Positions 8,961-16,685 of a stretch of 39,955 bases of DNA are shown here, one piece after another (the first letter of the stretch is position 1; each line of letters begins with the position of its first letter). The position numbers and the translations under genes were made by a program. Source of the stretch: JAKPRU01 sp029568995 (GTDB lineage Bacteria > Hinthialibacterota > Hinthialibacteria > Hinthialibacterales > JAKPRU01); contig DAOMHQ010000024.1 of NCBI GenBank assembly GCA_035430965.1, forward strand, positions 1 to 39,955, written 5' to 3'. The notes beneath the pieces were generated by a model. The model did not search any database. It saw only the letters and a program-made list of their open reading frames with translations, and was not told where the DNA came from.

Positions 8961-9326
8961 ATGTTCATGATGCCCGGTGGTTGGGAATGGTTGGTGATTT
9001 TCGCCGTGGCCCTTATTGTATTCGGGCCGAAACGGTTGCCCGAAATCGGAAAACAGGTGGGCAAAGGGATGCGCATGTTTCGAGATGCCTCCCGCGAAAT
9101 CCAGAATCATCTCAACTTCGATGACATGGATTACACGCCACCCCGAAAGCCACCCCGGCGTTTCAGTCCTCCGGCTTTGCCCAACAGGCCCGAAGGAACC
9201 ACGGAGGGAACATCGACTCAAAACCAACAATCCACAGAGACCTCAGTTTCTGAGGAATCGAAACAGGAAGAAAAAGAGGAAAGCAAACCGGACGGATATC
9301 CCAGAGAGGAAGATCCGATGGATTGA
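8961..9326 (+). CDS. tatA: Sec-independent translocase subunit TatA/TatB type
   Basis: 121 residues. One short membrane helix (about 8-21) is followed by the diagnostic FGPKRLPEIGKQVGKGM hinge and amphipathic helix, then a long polar Pro/Glu/Ser tail. This is the pore-forming or TatB-type subunit that works with TatC to export folded proteins with a twin-arginine signal. Only one such subunit lies here, followed by tatC, so this may be a two-part TatA-TatC system with a dual-role TatA. The long tail is TatB-like. GAGG lies 10 bases before the ATG. Confidence 0.92.
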   Translation: MFMMPGGWEWLVIFAVALIVFGPKRLPEIGKQVGKGMRMFRDASREIQNHLNFDDMDYTPPRKPPRRFSPPALPNRPEGTTEGTSTQNQQSTETSVSEESKQEEKEESKPDGYPREEDPMD

Positions 9327-9361
9327 AGCTTCCTACAGAGCTGCGATTCAATCTGAAGCCT

Positions 9362-9479
9362 TCTCCCCCAAGATTGGGCGTTGTCCTGAGCCTGTCGAAG
9401 GGGGAGACATAGAGGGGGTTGAATTCACCGGTCGGATCACCCCCACCCTACGCCCTCCCCAGTCTTGAGGAGGGGAACA
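9362..9479. repeat. Compound palindromic repeat between tatA and tatC, split by a 22-bp insertion
   Basis: The left half begins CTCCCCCAAGATTGGG and continues after an interruption as GGGGAGACATAGAGGGGG-TTGAATT. The copies at 22251 and 36204 have this unit uninterrupted. The interrupting 22 bases (9379-9400) contain CCTGAGCCTGTCGAAG, which also recurs in part at 25520. A second palindromic part, 9451-9475 (CCCTCCCCAGTC...), resembles 36170-36191. Confidence 0.75.
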
Positions 9480-9502
9480 AAGAAGAATTGGGAATCACGT
9501 TC

Positions 9503-10528
9503 ATGGCCCTGCCGAAACTGCCACCCCATCGCGAGGAGCCGCCTGAAGAAGAAGAGGAAGAACTCGGCGGCGCAATGACCTTTCTCGAGCACCTGGAGGA
9601 GCTGCGCGAACGGCTTATCAAGTCGTTGCTCGGTTTCGGTCTCGCAACTATTTTTTGTCTCTGCTTCAGCGGGACACTCTTCAATGTGATGATCAAACCG
9701 TTCGACTGGGGAATCGGGAATGAACGGCAGCCGATCATGAATATCAAGGATAAGATCGCTCCCCACCTGGATCGTTTCATCGATACGATCAAACCGCATT
9801 TCTTCGGAGGCAAGGACAGCGATTCGTCCACAGAGCAGACAGATCTCCCGAAAACGGAAACACAGACTGCTCTCCCAACGGATTCTTCCGCATCGATATC
9901 CCCCAAAGCCGCCCGTGGATACACCAATGTTTTGACTTACCATAGCCCCTTTGAGGGATTCATGGTACGAATCAAACTCGCCATCGTCGGCGGGATTTTT
10001 TTGGCATTCCCTATCCTGTTCTATCAGGCTTGGCGGTTTATCGCACCGGGTCTCTACAAGAAGGAAAAACGTTTCATTTTCCCGACTGTGATCTCCGCCT
10101 GGTTCTGTTTTGTGACAGGAGGATTATTCGCCTATTTCTTTGTGCTTCCCATCATGGTCTATTTTTTCGGCAGCTTTTCGACTCCGGACATTCCGGGATT
10201 CTGGTCAACAGACAGGTATTTCACCAACTCGCTCCACATCATGCTTGCGTTCGGTGTGGTTTTTGAGGAGCCGGTTGTCATTCTGCTGCTGGCCTTTGTT
10301 GGCCTGATTCGATACCGGCATCTGAAAAAATGGCGGCCTTATGTGATTGTGGGGATATTCGTCGTGGCCGCCGTGATTACTCCGCCGGATCCCGTCAGCC
10401 AGACAATGTGCGCCATCCCACTTCTTCTCCTTTATGAAATCTCCGCCCAGTGCGTACGGATCTATCAACGCACGCGGGGAATCGTCGACGAAAAAGAGGA
10501 AAGCGAGGAAGAAGAAGCCACCCCCTGA
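9503..10528 (+). CDS. tatC: Sec-independent translocase subunit TatC, with an enlarged first periplasmic loop
   Basis: 341 residues from ATG 9503, giving six hydrophobic helices. It begins with an acidic run (EEPPEEEEEELGGAM), then the conserved cytoplasmic MTFLEHLEELRERL that reads the twin-arginine signal. Later come SPFEGFMVRIKLA, FPILFYQAWRFIAPGLYKKEK, and the closing ITPPDPVSQTM before the last helices. TatC is the receptor subunit of the Tat exporter. Between helix 1 and the SPFEGF motif there are about 80 residues, many polar (GKDSDSSTEQTDLPKTETQ), where most TatC proteins have about 20-30. A TTG at 9419 also opens this frame but lies inside the repeat, so I rejected it. Confidence 0.94.
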   Translation: MALPKLPPHREEPPEEEEEELGGAMTFLEHLEELRERLIKSLLGFGLATIFCLCFSGTLFNVMIKPFDWGIGNERQPIMNIKDKIAPHLDRFIDTIKPHFFGGKDSDSSTEQTDLPKTETQTALPTDSSASISPKAARGYTNVLTYHSPFEGFMVRIKLAIVGGIFLAFPILFYQAWRFIAPGLYKKEKRFIFPTVISAWFCFVTGGLFAYFFVLPIMVYFFGSFSTPDIPGFWSTDRYFTNSLHIMLAFGVVFEEPVVILLLAFVGLIRYRHLKKWRPYVIVGIFVVAAVITPPDPVSQTMCAIPLLLLYEISAQCVRIYQRTRGIVDEKEESEEEEATP

Positions 10529-10543
10529 CCTCTGGTTGAACGA

Positions 10544-10616
10544 TGGAGCTGACCGGGTTCGAACCGGTGACCTCCGCCTTGCAAGGGCGGCGTTCTCCCA
10601 GCTGAACTACAGCCCC
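10544..10616 (-). tRNA. tRNA-Ala (anticodon TGC)
   Basis: A 73-base cloverleaf. The acceptor stem is GGGGCTG / CAGCTCC with discriminator A, the anticodon stem CCGCC / GGCGG holds loop CTTGCAA, and the T arm is ACCGG-TTCGAAC-CCGGT. The 3' CCA is not encoded. It lies 88 bases downstream of tRNA-Ile on the same strand. Confidence 0.97.
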
Positions 10617-10704
10617 AGTATCTGCAACCCGTTCTTCTATGGAGCTCACTATTATCCCCGGAGTCTCCCGGGTGGAAGTTTCGATTCAATTCACAAAACA
10701 AAAA

Positions 10705-10780
10705 TGGGCCTGAGAGGAGTTGAACCTCTGACCTCCCGCTTATCAGGCGGACGCTCTAACCACAGCTGAGCTACAGGCCC
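10705..10780 (-). tRNA. tRNA-Ile (anticodon GAT)
   Basis: A 76-base cloverleaf. The acceptor stem is GGGCCTG / CAGGCCC with discriminator A, the anticodon loop is CTGATAA, and the T arm is AGAGG-TTCAACT-CCTCT. CCA is not encoded. It is followed by tRNA-Ala, the order usually found inside a 16S-23S spacer, but no rRNA is present here. Confidence 0.97.
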
Positions 10781-10798
10781 CCTTACTTCAGGAAAATC

Positions 10799-10827
10799 AA
10801 ACTACCATAAGCCGTCCGGTCGTTCAA
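10799..10827 (-). promoter_or_regulatory. Possible sigma-70 promoter of the tRNA pair
   Basis: On the minus strand TTGAAC and TAGTTT are separated by 17 bases, about 20 bases before tRNA-Ile. The match to consensus is modest. Confidence 0.3.
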
Positions 10828-10889
10828 GACAACGCAGTGAAACGATAAGCCTATTGTCATTCCGAACGAATGTGAGGAATCTCGGCAGG

Positions 10890-11333
10890 CTAGATTGCCT
10901 TCAGGAAGGAATCGATCTCGCGGGACCGCATGGAAAGGACCAGATCTTCCGGGGAGGCCTCGGAGCAGCACGCCAGGCGGACGAGCTCACGCATCTCACG
11001 GATATCAAAGGGCTTTTGCACCAGGTAGTTCTTCGGATGGGCCATCAGGAACGCTGCCAGTCGCACCGGAAGTTTGATCGAGCTGGTCACAACCACCGGC
11101 AATTCGGGATGGATTTCATTCAGGATCTCGGCTCCCTCCAGGCCGTCCAGGTCCGGCACCCCGACATCCAGGAAGACCACATCATAGGAGCACTTCTCCA
11201 CCAGGGTGAGCGCTTCCGGAATGTCCCGCGCAAACTCAATGACATCGGCCACGGGATCCAGAATAATGCGGTAGAGGTCCTGAATATCCGGGATCGGTTC
11301 CGCAACAAGTATGCGTATGGTCTTCTTCATCAT
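10890..11333 (-). CDS. Single-domain response regulator (receiver only)
   Basis: 147 residues, one CheY-like receiver and a short tail with no DNA-binding domain. The phosphoacceptor is Asp56 in VVFLDVGVPD, the switch Thr/Ser is at 83-84 (VVVTSS), and the conserved Lys is 107 (QKPF). The acidic pair near the N-terminus is reduced: AEPIPD replaces the usual DD, leaving Glu12. No cognate histidine kinase is adjacent; the soluble kinase at 34600 is one candidate partner in the window. GAGG lies five bases before ATG 11333. A sigma-54-like site is found about 80 bases upstream. Confidence 0.88.
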   Translation of the reverse strand: MMKKTIRILVAEPIPDIQDLYRIILDPVADVIEFARDIPEALTLVEKCSYDVVFLDVGVPDLDGLEGAEILNEIHPELPVVVTSSIKLPVRLAAFLMAHPKNYLVQKPFDIREMRELVRLACCSEASPEDLVLSMRSREIDSFLKAI

Positions 11334-11410
11334 CCTTACCTCAGTTCCCTGAAAACAGCTGCGGACCGTTCCGCTCTCTCCGATAATCCCTGGACCTCAA
11401 GCCTTGTGGA

Positions 11411-11426
11411 AGCATGTTCCGTGCCA
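11411..11426 (-). promoter_or_regulatory. Candidate sigma-54 (RpoN) promoter before the receiver gene
   Basis: The minus strand reads TGGCACGGAACATGCT, against the consensus TGGCACG-N4-TTGCW. The invariant GG (-24) and GC (-12) are present at exact spacing, and only one base of the conserved positions differs. The receiver ATG is 78 bases downstream. RpoN itself is not in the window. Confidence 0.45.
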
Positions 11427-11550
11427 GACGCAGAAAATAACCTAATTACTTGATTGAGATAGAGTTAGAAAGATCCTATCCGGGACCGGAAGGATAGAAT
11501 CGGAATTTTCTGCCCCCCCTCTCGATTGAGGATTGCCGATTGAGGATTAC

Positions 11551-11654
11551 CCCCCTCAATCCCCCCGTAAACGGGGGGAGGTTTTCTCCCTCCCCATTCA
11601 CAGGGAGGGCCGGGGTGAGGGTCTTCTACGGAGAGTTTTGGGGTGAGGGTCTTC
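11551..11654. repeat. GC-rich palindromic repeats and a 15-bp direct repeat
   Basis: CCCCCCGT / ACGGGGGG form an 8-bp stem with loop AA (11561-11578). CCCTCCC / GGGAGGG lie at about 11588-11609. GGGGTGAGGGTCTTC occurs twice, at 11612 and 11640. The first palindrome is nearly the one at 22525. Confidence 0.7.
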
Positions 11655-11667
11655 GCTTCCGGATATC

Positions 11668-14097
11668 TCACGGACCGCTCGGATTCGAAACCGACAAGAG
11701 ACTCTTCCCCTGCATCTCCTGTGGAACGGACAAGCCAAAATAGGTCAATGCGGTGGGAGCCAGATCGATCAGTGAAGGCTCCCCGGCGCTGACAGGTCGA
11801 TTACAGAACAGAATCCCCGGAACCAAACCGGGATCATTGCTGCGATATCCACCCGACCAGACCTGATTGTTATCCTCGATCACGTCTTGCGGGATCGAAC
11901 GTAGATCCTTCTCCAAGGTCGATCCATAGTACGCCTCGAAACTGACTTGGAGATCGGGGGCATCTCCTCCGGATATCCCGGTAGAATCGTCTTTGTCCGG
12001 CCCGTGAACCGGACGGACCTCCCGCACCACCGGCATTCCAAAGAATCCTTCGCGATCATCGGTCAGCCGCATGAGATTCTCACAGATTTCCCCGCAAAGC
12101 GCCTCCGAATCGGAAGCCTCCACGATTCCTCCCGGTTCGCGGCCCCGCAAATTGAGATAGATCTGGCCCGTACCGAACGAATACGCTTTCGTGTTTGCCC
12201 AGTCCACAATCTGTTCCCCATTCTCACTCGTCTTGAGACTCATATACCCCTGTTTCACCAGCCAGGCATTGAGATTCACACGATACCGAAATGAGAGAAC
12301 GCCATGATCCGAGAAAACAACAATCGCCATGTCTTTATCCTCCCCATATCGCCTCAGTATATTCCCGACGATTTCATCCATGCGCACGTACATTTGCCGA
12401 ATCGGGTCCCCGGTTTGCCGTGGATCGAACCCCGGATGCATCGGATCGACTGTTCGAGCCATCAGCTCGGTAACTCGGCCCGGACCCGGAAACACCGCGA
12501 AGAAGAAATCCCATTGCCGGTTGGTCAAGGTCTGAAGTGCGATCCTCTCCAGTTCACGATCCGTCTCAAGAAGATCCTCAAGAAAAATCTTTTCATCCAG
12601 AACACCGTCCGTGAATCCGTCGCATTCTTCTATCGATCCCCGCGCTTTGAACAGGCCTATTTCCGGTATTTCCGTTAGGTCTCGTGAGAACTTCCTGGGA
12701 TGCGAAATCGGGATGTACGGGTCCTGGGGCGAAAGACCGATCGGCTGCATGTACACCTCGAATTCCGGCCCGATAGACTGCAAATAGAAACGGGTGATCC
12801 CCTGAATCCCGGCCAGGGAACCGTCGGAGAACGTGATCGGATACCAGTCGGTCCATTGCCGCAGACTCAGGGTCTCCATGCCTCCAGCCAGATGAACCAC
12901 CGCCATGTTCTCATCCACAATCCGAAAAGAAATCGGCAGAGCAATTAGCGGGGCGATACCGGAAGACTGCTCCAATGCGCGGAGACGTGTCGCCAGCTCC
13001 TCCTCTTCCTTTCGAGACTCGTCGATCAGAGTACGAAATTTTGCCTGGGGAGTATGTTGCGCTTCGTCCAGGAGTGAATTTCCTTCGGGGGATCCGGGCA
13101 ACACAAGAACCTTGATCAGCCGATTGGCATCCGACAGATACTTGCTCTGTAATTCCCTTGATCCGTTCAGCAGTTCCGCTCTCAGCGAACACAACGTTTC
13201 CAGGAATCGGTCCCGGTCGACGGCCATCGCGTCGGATAGTCGGTCCCGCATCCAGAAAACCAACTCGGCGTTGAGGCGCTTCAGACAGACACCGATTCGT
13301 CTCTGCCTCAGCTCATTGATTTGATTCTGCACAACCGGGTCAGGCGGGCCGAATACCGTACCCACATACCGATCCTGCTCCTTCTTGAGCGGAATCAGTC
13401 TTCCACCTGAAGCAGTCCTTTGTACTTCCCCTTCATAACGCGTCGAAAAGTGATGAAAAGCGGTCGATTCTTCTGAAAGATCCGGTACACCGAATCCGGA
13501 CAGGACAGTCAGCGTATGTCCTCTGGGAGGAGGAAAGGTTCCGGGAACTCGCAGCAAAACAGCGGGGACATCGTTCTCGGAAAGAATCTGCCAGAGTGGC
13601 TTTCCGTGAATGGTTGAGAAGTATTTCGGCGGACGGATCTGGAAACGCCGGAACCAGTATTTCGCGTCCTCCTTCCTTGTCAGCAATTCCCGAGAAACGG
13701 AATAGGTTCCGGCAGGACGGCGAAAAGAATCGAATATGCCGTGAATCTCCGGTCCGGCTCCCACGGCAATAGAAGCCCACGTAACCGGGCCTTCCGGCGG
13801 AACCGTTGAGGCGATTGTCCCACGATAGCCTTTCTCCGCCAGAGCGCGCAGATGCGGCAGATCGCTCCAATATCGATCGATCAGGTTTGGATCGGCTCCC
13901 TCGAATCCCATTAGAACCAGCTTTTGGGCAGGAGCTGGTGGATTGTCCTCAATCTCCGGTAATTCCGGGACGTGCCGGTACAGAAGATACCCGCCGAGAA
14001 TCAGCACAAGGAAAAAGAAAGTTGTAAACGGAAAGGAAGACCGCCGTTTGCGGTAATCCCCCCTTCGGAGCTTGATCTTTTCCGGCTTGAATGCCAT
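11668..14097 (-). CDS. Membrane-anchored alkaline-phosphatase-superfamily phosphohydrolase (COG3379-like)
   Basis: 809 residues. A basic N-terminus and one membrane helix (about 22-41) precede a large extracytoplasmic enzyme domain. MGFEGADPNLID supplies the first metal-site segment, STVPPEGPVTWASIAVGAGPEIHGIFDS holds the likely nucleophile Thr106, and VVFSDHGV supplies the DH metal pair. This order is that of the AlkP phosphohydrolase/phosphomutase group COG3379, which cleaves phosphate esters or transfers phosphoglycerol-type groups; the substrate is unknown. ATG 14097 starts nine bases after the sirtuin stop codon begins, so translation is probably coupled. A TTG two codons earlier (14103) is an alternative start. 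Confidence 0.85.
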   Translation of the reverse strand: MAFKPEKIKLRRGDYRKRRSSFPFTTFFFLVLILGGYLLYRHVPELPEIEDNPPAPAQKLVLMGFEGADPNLIDRYWSDLPHLRALAEKGYRGTIASTVPPEGPVTWASIAVGAGPEIHGIFDSFRRPAGTYSVSRELLTRKEDAKYWFRRFQIRPPKYFSTIHGKPLWQILSENDVPAVLLRVPGTFPPPRGHTLTVLSGFGVPDLSEESTAFHHFSTRYEGEVQRTASGGRLIPLKKEQDRYVGTVFGPPDPVVQNQINELRQRRIGVCLKRLNAELVFWMRDRLSDAMAVDRDRFLETLCSLRAELLNGSRELQSKYLSDANRLIKVLVLPGSPEGNSLLDEAQHTPQAKFRTLIDESRKEEEELATRLRALEQSSGIAPLIALPISFRIVDENMAVVHLAGGMETLSLRQWTDWYPITFSDGSLAGIQGITRFYLQSIGPEFEVYMQPIGLSPQDPYIPISHPRKFSRDLTEIPEIGLFKARGSIEECDGFTDGVLDEKIFLEDLLETDRELERIALQTLTNRQWDFFFAVFPGPGRVTELMARTVDPMHPGFDPRQTGDPIRQMYVRMDEIVGNILRRYGEDKDMAIVVFSDHGVLSFRYRVNLNAWLVKQGYMSLKTSENGEQIVDWANTKAYSFGTGQIYLNLRGREPGGIVEASDSEALCGEICENLMRLTDDREGFFGMPVVREVRPVHGPDKDDSTGISGGDAPDLQVSFEAYYGSTLEKDLRSIPQDVIEDNNQVWSGGYRSNDPGLVPGILFCNRPVSAGEPSLIDLAPTALTYFGLSVPQEMQGKSLLSVSNPSGP

Positions 14098-14103
14098 GAA
14101 CAA

Positions 14104-14847
14104 TCACCGTAAGGAAATAAGCCTCGGCAGGATTTCCCCCGAGGGACCTCGAAGACAAACGTCTGCTGTTCCGGAGAGATCCGTCACTCCGGGATTGATC
14201 TCGACCAACAGGGAGTCGGACCGCTTCGTTTCCAGCGCCCACGATACAATATAGCCGAAACTCGCTTCCGTGCCGATGACAAGAGTCACCTGGGGGGAAT
14301 GCTGTTCCAGAAACCGTTCCACCAACGTGCACTGAATGGGAGAAATCGTCTCCCCGAACCAGACCACATTCGGTCGCAGCATCGCCCCGCAACTACAGTG
14401 CGGTGGCAGTTCCAGGATCGGTGTTGCCCGATTGATCGTCACCTTTCGGCACCCCGTGCACCGCACTTCCCAGATCGACCCATGAATATGAATCACGCGT
14501 TCGGAGCCTGCATCCTCGTGAAGGCTGTCCACATTCTGCGTAAGGATCAGCATATTCTCCTTCCGGCGCTCCAGCCGGGCAAGCGCTTCATGCCCCGGAT
14601 TCACGGCGCACTGCTTCAAATGCACCCGACGGTCGTTGTAGAACTCCCAGACTCTTTCAGGATCTGCTGCGAACGCCTCCGGCGTGGCCACCTTCATGGG
14701 ATCGACTTGCTGCCAGATTCCGCCGAGGGTTCGGAACGTCGGCACTCCGCTTTCAGCGGATATGCCGGCCCCGGTGATGACAAACACCGATGTCGCTTCC
14801 TCCAGGGCCTGTCTCACCCTCTCCAGATCCTCGGATGGAACATTCAT
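14104..14847 (-). CDS. Sirtuin, NAD-dependent protein deacylase (class III type)
   Basis: 247 residues. The NAD site GAGISAESGVPTFR is at 26-39, TQNVDSLH at 103-110, and the catalytic His122 is in IHIHGS. A zinc site is formed by Cys130, 133, 151 and 153. The pair Tyr70-x-x-Arg73 in EFYNDRR matches the class III signature that recognises succinyl or malonyl lysine, so desuccinylase activity is likely. The motif that is GTS in most sirtuins reads GTEASFGY here. ATG 14847 overlaps the stop of the upstream gene as ATGA, which decides this start over the longer frame. It is the middle gene of a three-gene operon. Confidence 0.9.
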   Translation of the reverse strand: MNVPSEDLERVRQALEEATSVFVITGAGISAESGVPTFRTLGGIWQQVDPMKVATPEAFAADPERVWEFYNDRRVHLKQCAVNPGHEALARLERRKENMLILTQNVDSLHEDAGSERVIHIHGSIWEVRCTGCRKVTINRATPILELPPHCSCGAMLRPNVVWFGETISPIQCTLVERFLEQHSPQVTLVIGTEASFGYIVSWALETKRSDSLLVEINPGVTDLSGTADVCLRGPSGEILPRLISLR

Positions 14848-16187
14848 GCCTGCCAGGGTCCTCCCAACAGATACGCAAGAATGGCTGTGGCAATCGCGCC
14901 GATCCACGTAGCAATGAAGCTCAGCCATTCGCGGTCGAGAGTCAACTCCTCCTTCTCCGCCTGGATCTGCACCCAGGATTTACTCCAGGACCCCAGGGTT
15001 GCACCGACAATCACAGCGGGTGTCAATGACGCCTCGCAGAACCCCATCAGCCAGGCACACCCCACAAGAAGCACCGTTCCGCCCACCGGCAAAACGCCTC
15101 GCCCCGGAGACAGTCCCGGTGTCGCAGAAGAACCTTCATCCACACGGAAAAACGAAAACCGGTCCACGACGGCGCTCAACTCCTGGATGACCGTCTCTGA
15201 CAGCACAACAGCCAGCGCCGCCAGGTACATCAGGCGAAGAAGCGGATCGATCCCATCCGTGCAAATCCACAACAACGCCATCAGGAGGGCAACCGCAAAA
15301 TGCGTAACCGCGTACTTGCTGCCACGCCACACTTCATCCTGCCTGAGAATGGCCTCCGATGAGCCGCTGGAAATCCCGAATCGCTCAAGCAGGGGATCGA
15401 GAATCAACACGGCCAGCAGCAACACATAAGCGGCCGGACCGCCAAGGATGTACACGAATATCCCGATTACCGCACCGCCGCACGCTCCGTTCCGATTGAC
15501 CAGACGTAGAAAATACGCTGCCACGGCAACGGCGATATTCAATCCAATCGCCGAGACAAGAGTCCATGCGGTCAACGTCCACTCGCCTGTCTCGATGGAC
15601 GATGTAAGCAGAATCGCCAGGCAGGGCGCAGCGGTAAAAGGAACAAGCAGGTTGTCATCAATGCGAACAGGCAGGCTCTCCGCCAACGCCGCGATAATCG
15701 CACAAACAAGGCAGATCAGAAGAATGCGCGGGCTGTCTCCAAGCCCAGGCACTGTCCAGACCATCAGAATACAGCAGGCCAGTGTGCCGAACGCAATAAA
15801 GGCCAACGATCCGCCGACGCTCTTTGCCGGATTCCACGGCAATGCCGAAATTGGCTGCCATCGCCCGATGATCGTGGAAAGACCGTCGCCGACAGCCACG
15901 AGCGCCCAAACCCCCACAACGATTTCGAACTGTGTCGGATAGAGTAAAACCAGCACGGCAATCGCCAAAGGATAAAGGAACACACCTCCCAGACGACTCT
16001 CGCCGGGACGAATCAGTCCCGGCGCATAGCGCGGCAACAACAGCAGGTTGTGAATCACCAGGAAAAATACCAGGAGAAAAGCCCAGGGAACCGGCAGAAA
16101 ACGCAGCAGAAACGCCGGAAGAACCGCCGCGATATGCGCTGCCTGACGAAGTGACTCGGAGTGGAAAACCGTTCGATCCTCTGACAT
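14844..16187 (-). CDS. Prenol/phytol kinase-like fusion: VTE5/SEC59-type domain plus DUF92 (VTE6-like) domain
   Basis: 447 residues, almost wholly membrane helices. The N-terminal half carries AVGDGLSTIIGRW (98-110) and NPAKSVGGSLAF (119-130), the pattern of CTP-dependent dolichol/phytol kinases (SEC59, VTE5). The C-terminal half starts at RNGACGGAVIG and has LSETVIQELSAV and GVLPVGGT, which resembles DUF92 (TMEM19/VTE6, phytyl-phosphate kinase). In plants and cyanobacteria the two activities turn phytol into phytyl diphosphate stepwise; here both would sit in one chain. The true substrate may be another isoprenoid alcohol. The DUF92 assignment is weaker, since its usual ADTxASE reads as AVVLSET. 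It heads the operon with the sirtuin. Confidence 0.75.
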   Translation of the reverse strand: MSEDRTVFHSESLRQAAHIAAVLPAFLLRFLPVPWAFLLVFFLVIHNLLLLPRYAPGLIRPGESRLGGVFLYPLAIAVLVLLYPTQFEIVVGVWALVAVGDGLSTIIGRWQPISALPWNPAKSVGGSLAFIAFGTLACCILMVWTVPGLGDSPRILLICLVCAIIAALAESLPVRIDDNLLVPFTAAPCLAILLTSSIETGEWTLTAWTLVSAIGLNIAVAVAAYFLRLVNRNGACGGAVIGIFVYILGGPAAYVLLLAVLILDPLLERFGISSGSSEAILRQDEVWRGSKYAVTHFAVALLMALLWICTDGIDPLLRLMYLAALAVVLSETVIQELSAVVDRFSFFRVDEGSSATPGLSPGRGVLPVGGTVLLVGCAWLMGFCEASLTPAVIVGATLGSWSKSWVQIQAEKEELTLDREWLSFIATWIGAIATAILAYLLGGPWQA

Positions 16188-16256
16188 GGCTGCACCCCGT
16201 GATGATAAGACGTCTTAAGTCCGCGCCCGTTCGTGACCGCGAGTTGTCAACAAGGC

Positions 16257-16285
16257 AAGGTAAGCGAACTGCGGACCTTCGTCAA
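16257..16285 (-). promoter_or_regulatory. Possible sigma-70 promoter for the prenol-kinase/sirtuin operon
   Basis: On the minus strand TTGACG and TACCTT are separated by 17 bases, about 70 bases before ATG 16187. The -35 is five of six; the -10 is weak. Confidence 0.35.
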
Positions 16286-16411
16286 CATCGCTTCACTTAT
16301 TAAGGAGTTCCCTTGGGACGGAGGGGATGCTTCGTAGACTGCTATAGAAGTTATATCCCGCATCCTTGCGGAGCCGTTCAGGAATCTCACAAAGAGGCTC
16401 CGGGACACTGT

Positions 16412-16450
16412 CAAAAAAATACCCGGTTCAGTATGGGAGACTGAACCGGG
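16412..16450 (-). terminator. Strong intrinsic terminator
   Basis: A perfect 10-bp stem CCCGGTTCAG / CTGAACCGGG with a nine-base loop. On the minus strand it is followed by TATTTTTTTG. It lies 360 bases beyond the stop of the membrane/TPR gene and would end any read-through of the 16725 element. Confidence 0.85.
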
Positions 16451-16685
16451 GTTCTGTTAGGTGAATCACCTGTAAAGCAAAGCATCCTGTAAAACACCAG
16501 AAGGACCTGCCCCTTCCCAAAGACCGCGCCGCGATATTCCCTGGTTTGAGTCAATAATGCACAGAAAGTAACAGATACGGCAACCCTCGACTTTCGATCG
16601 AAGATGCGCCCTGGGTTATTTTTTCCATGCCAATAAGAATGCACCCTGACTTAATCCCAGTAACAAGGACAAAAAATCCCTACCT

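Larger units (their letters stand above)
11334..11667. other. Intergenic stretch of 334 bases with repeats and a candidate sigma-54 site
   Basis: No gene is supported here. The right part holds the degenerate GATTGAGGATTG direct repeats (11524-11549) and GC-rich palindromes described separately. The left part is the leader region of the receiver gene. Confidence 0.7.

Noticed and set aside
9419..9502. N-terminal extension of TatC from TTG 9419
   Set aside because: The extension is translated from the dispersed repeat and does not resemble TatC; ATG 9503 is better.
16411..16644. 77-codon minus-strand frame in the intergenic region
   Set aside because: It runs across a strong terminator hairpin, has no ribosome site and resembles no family.
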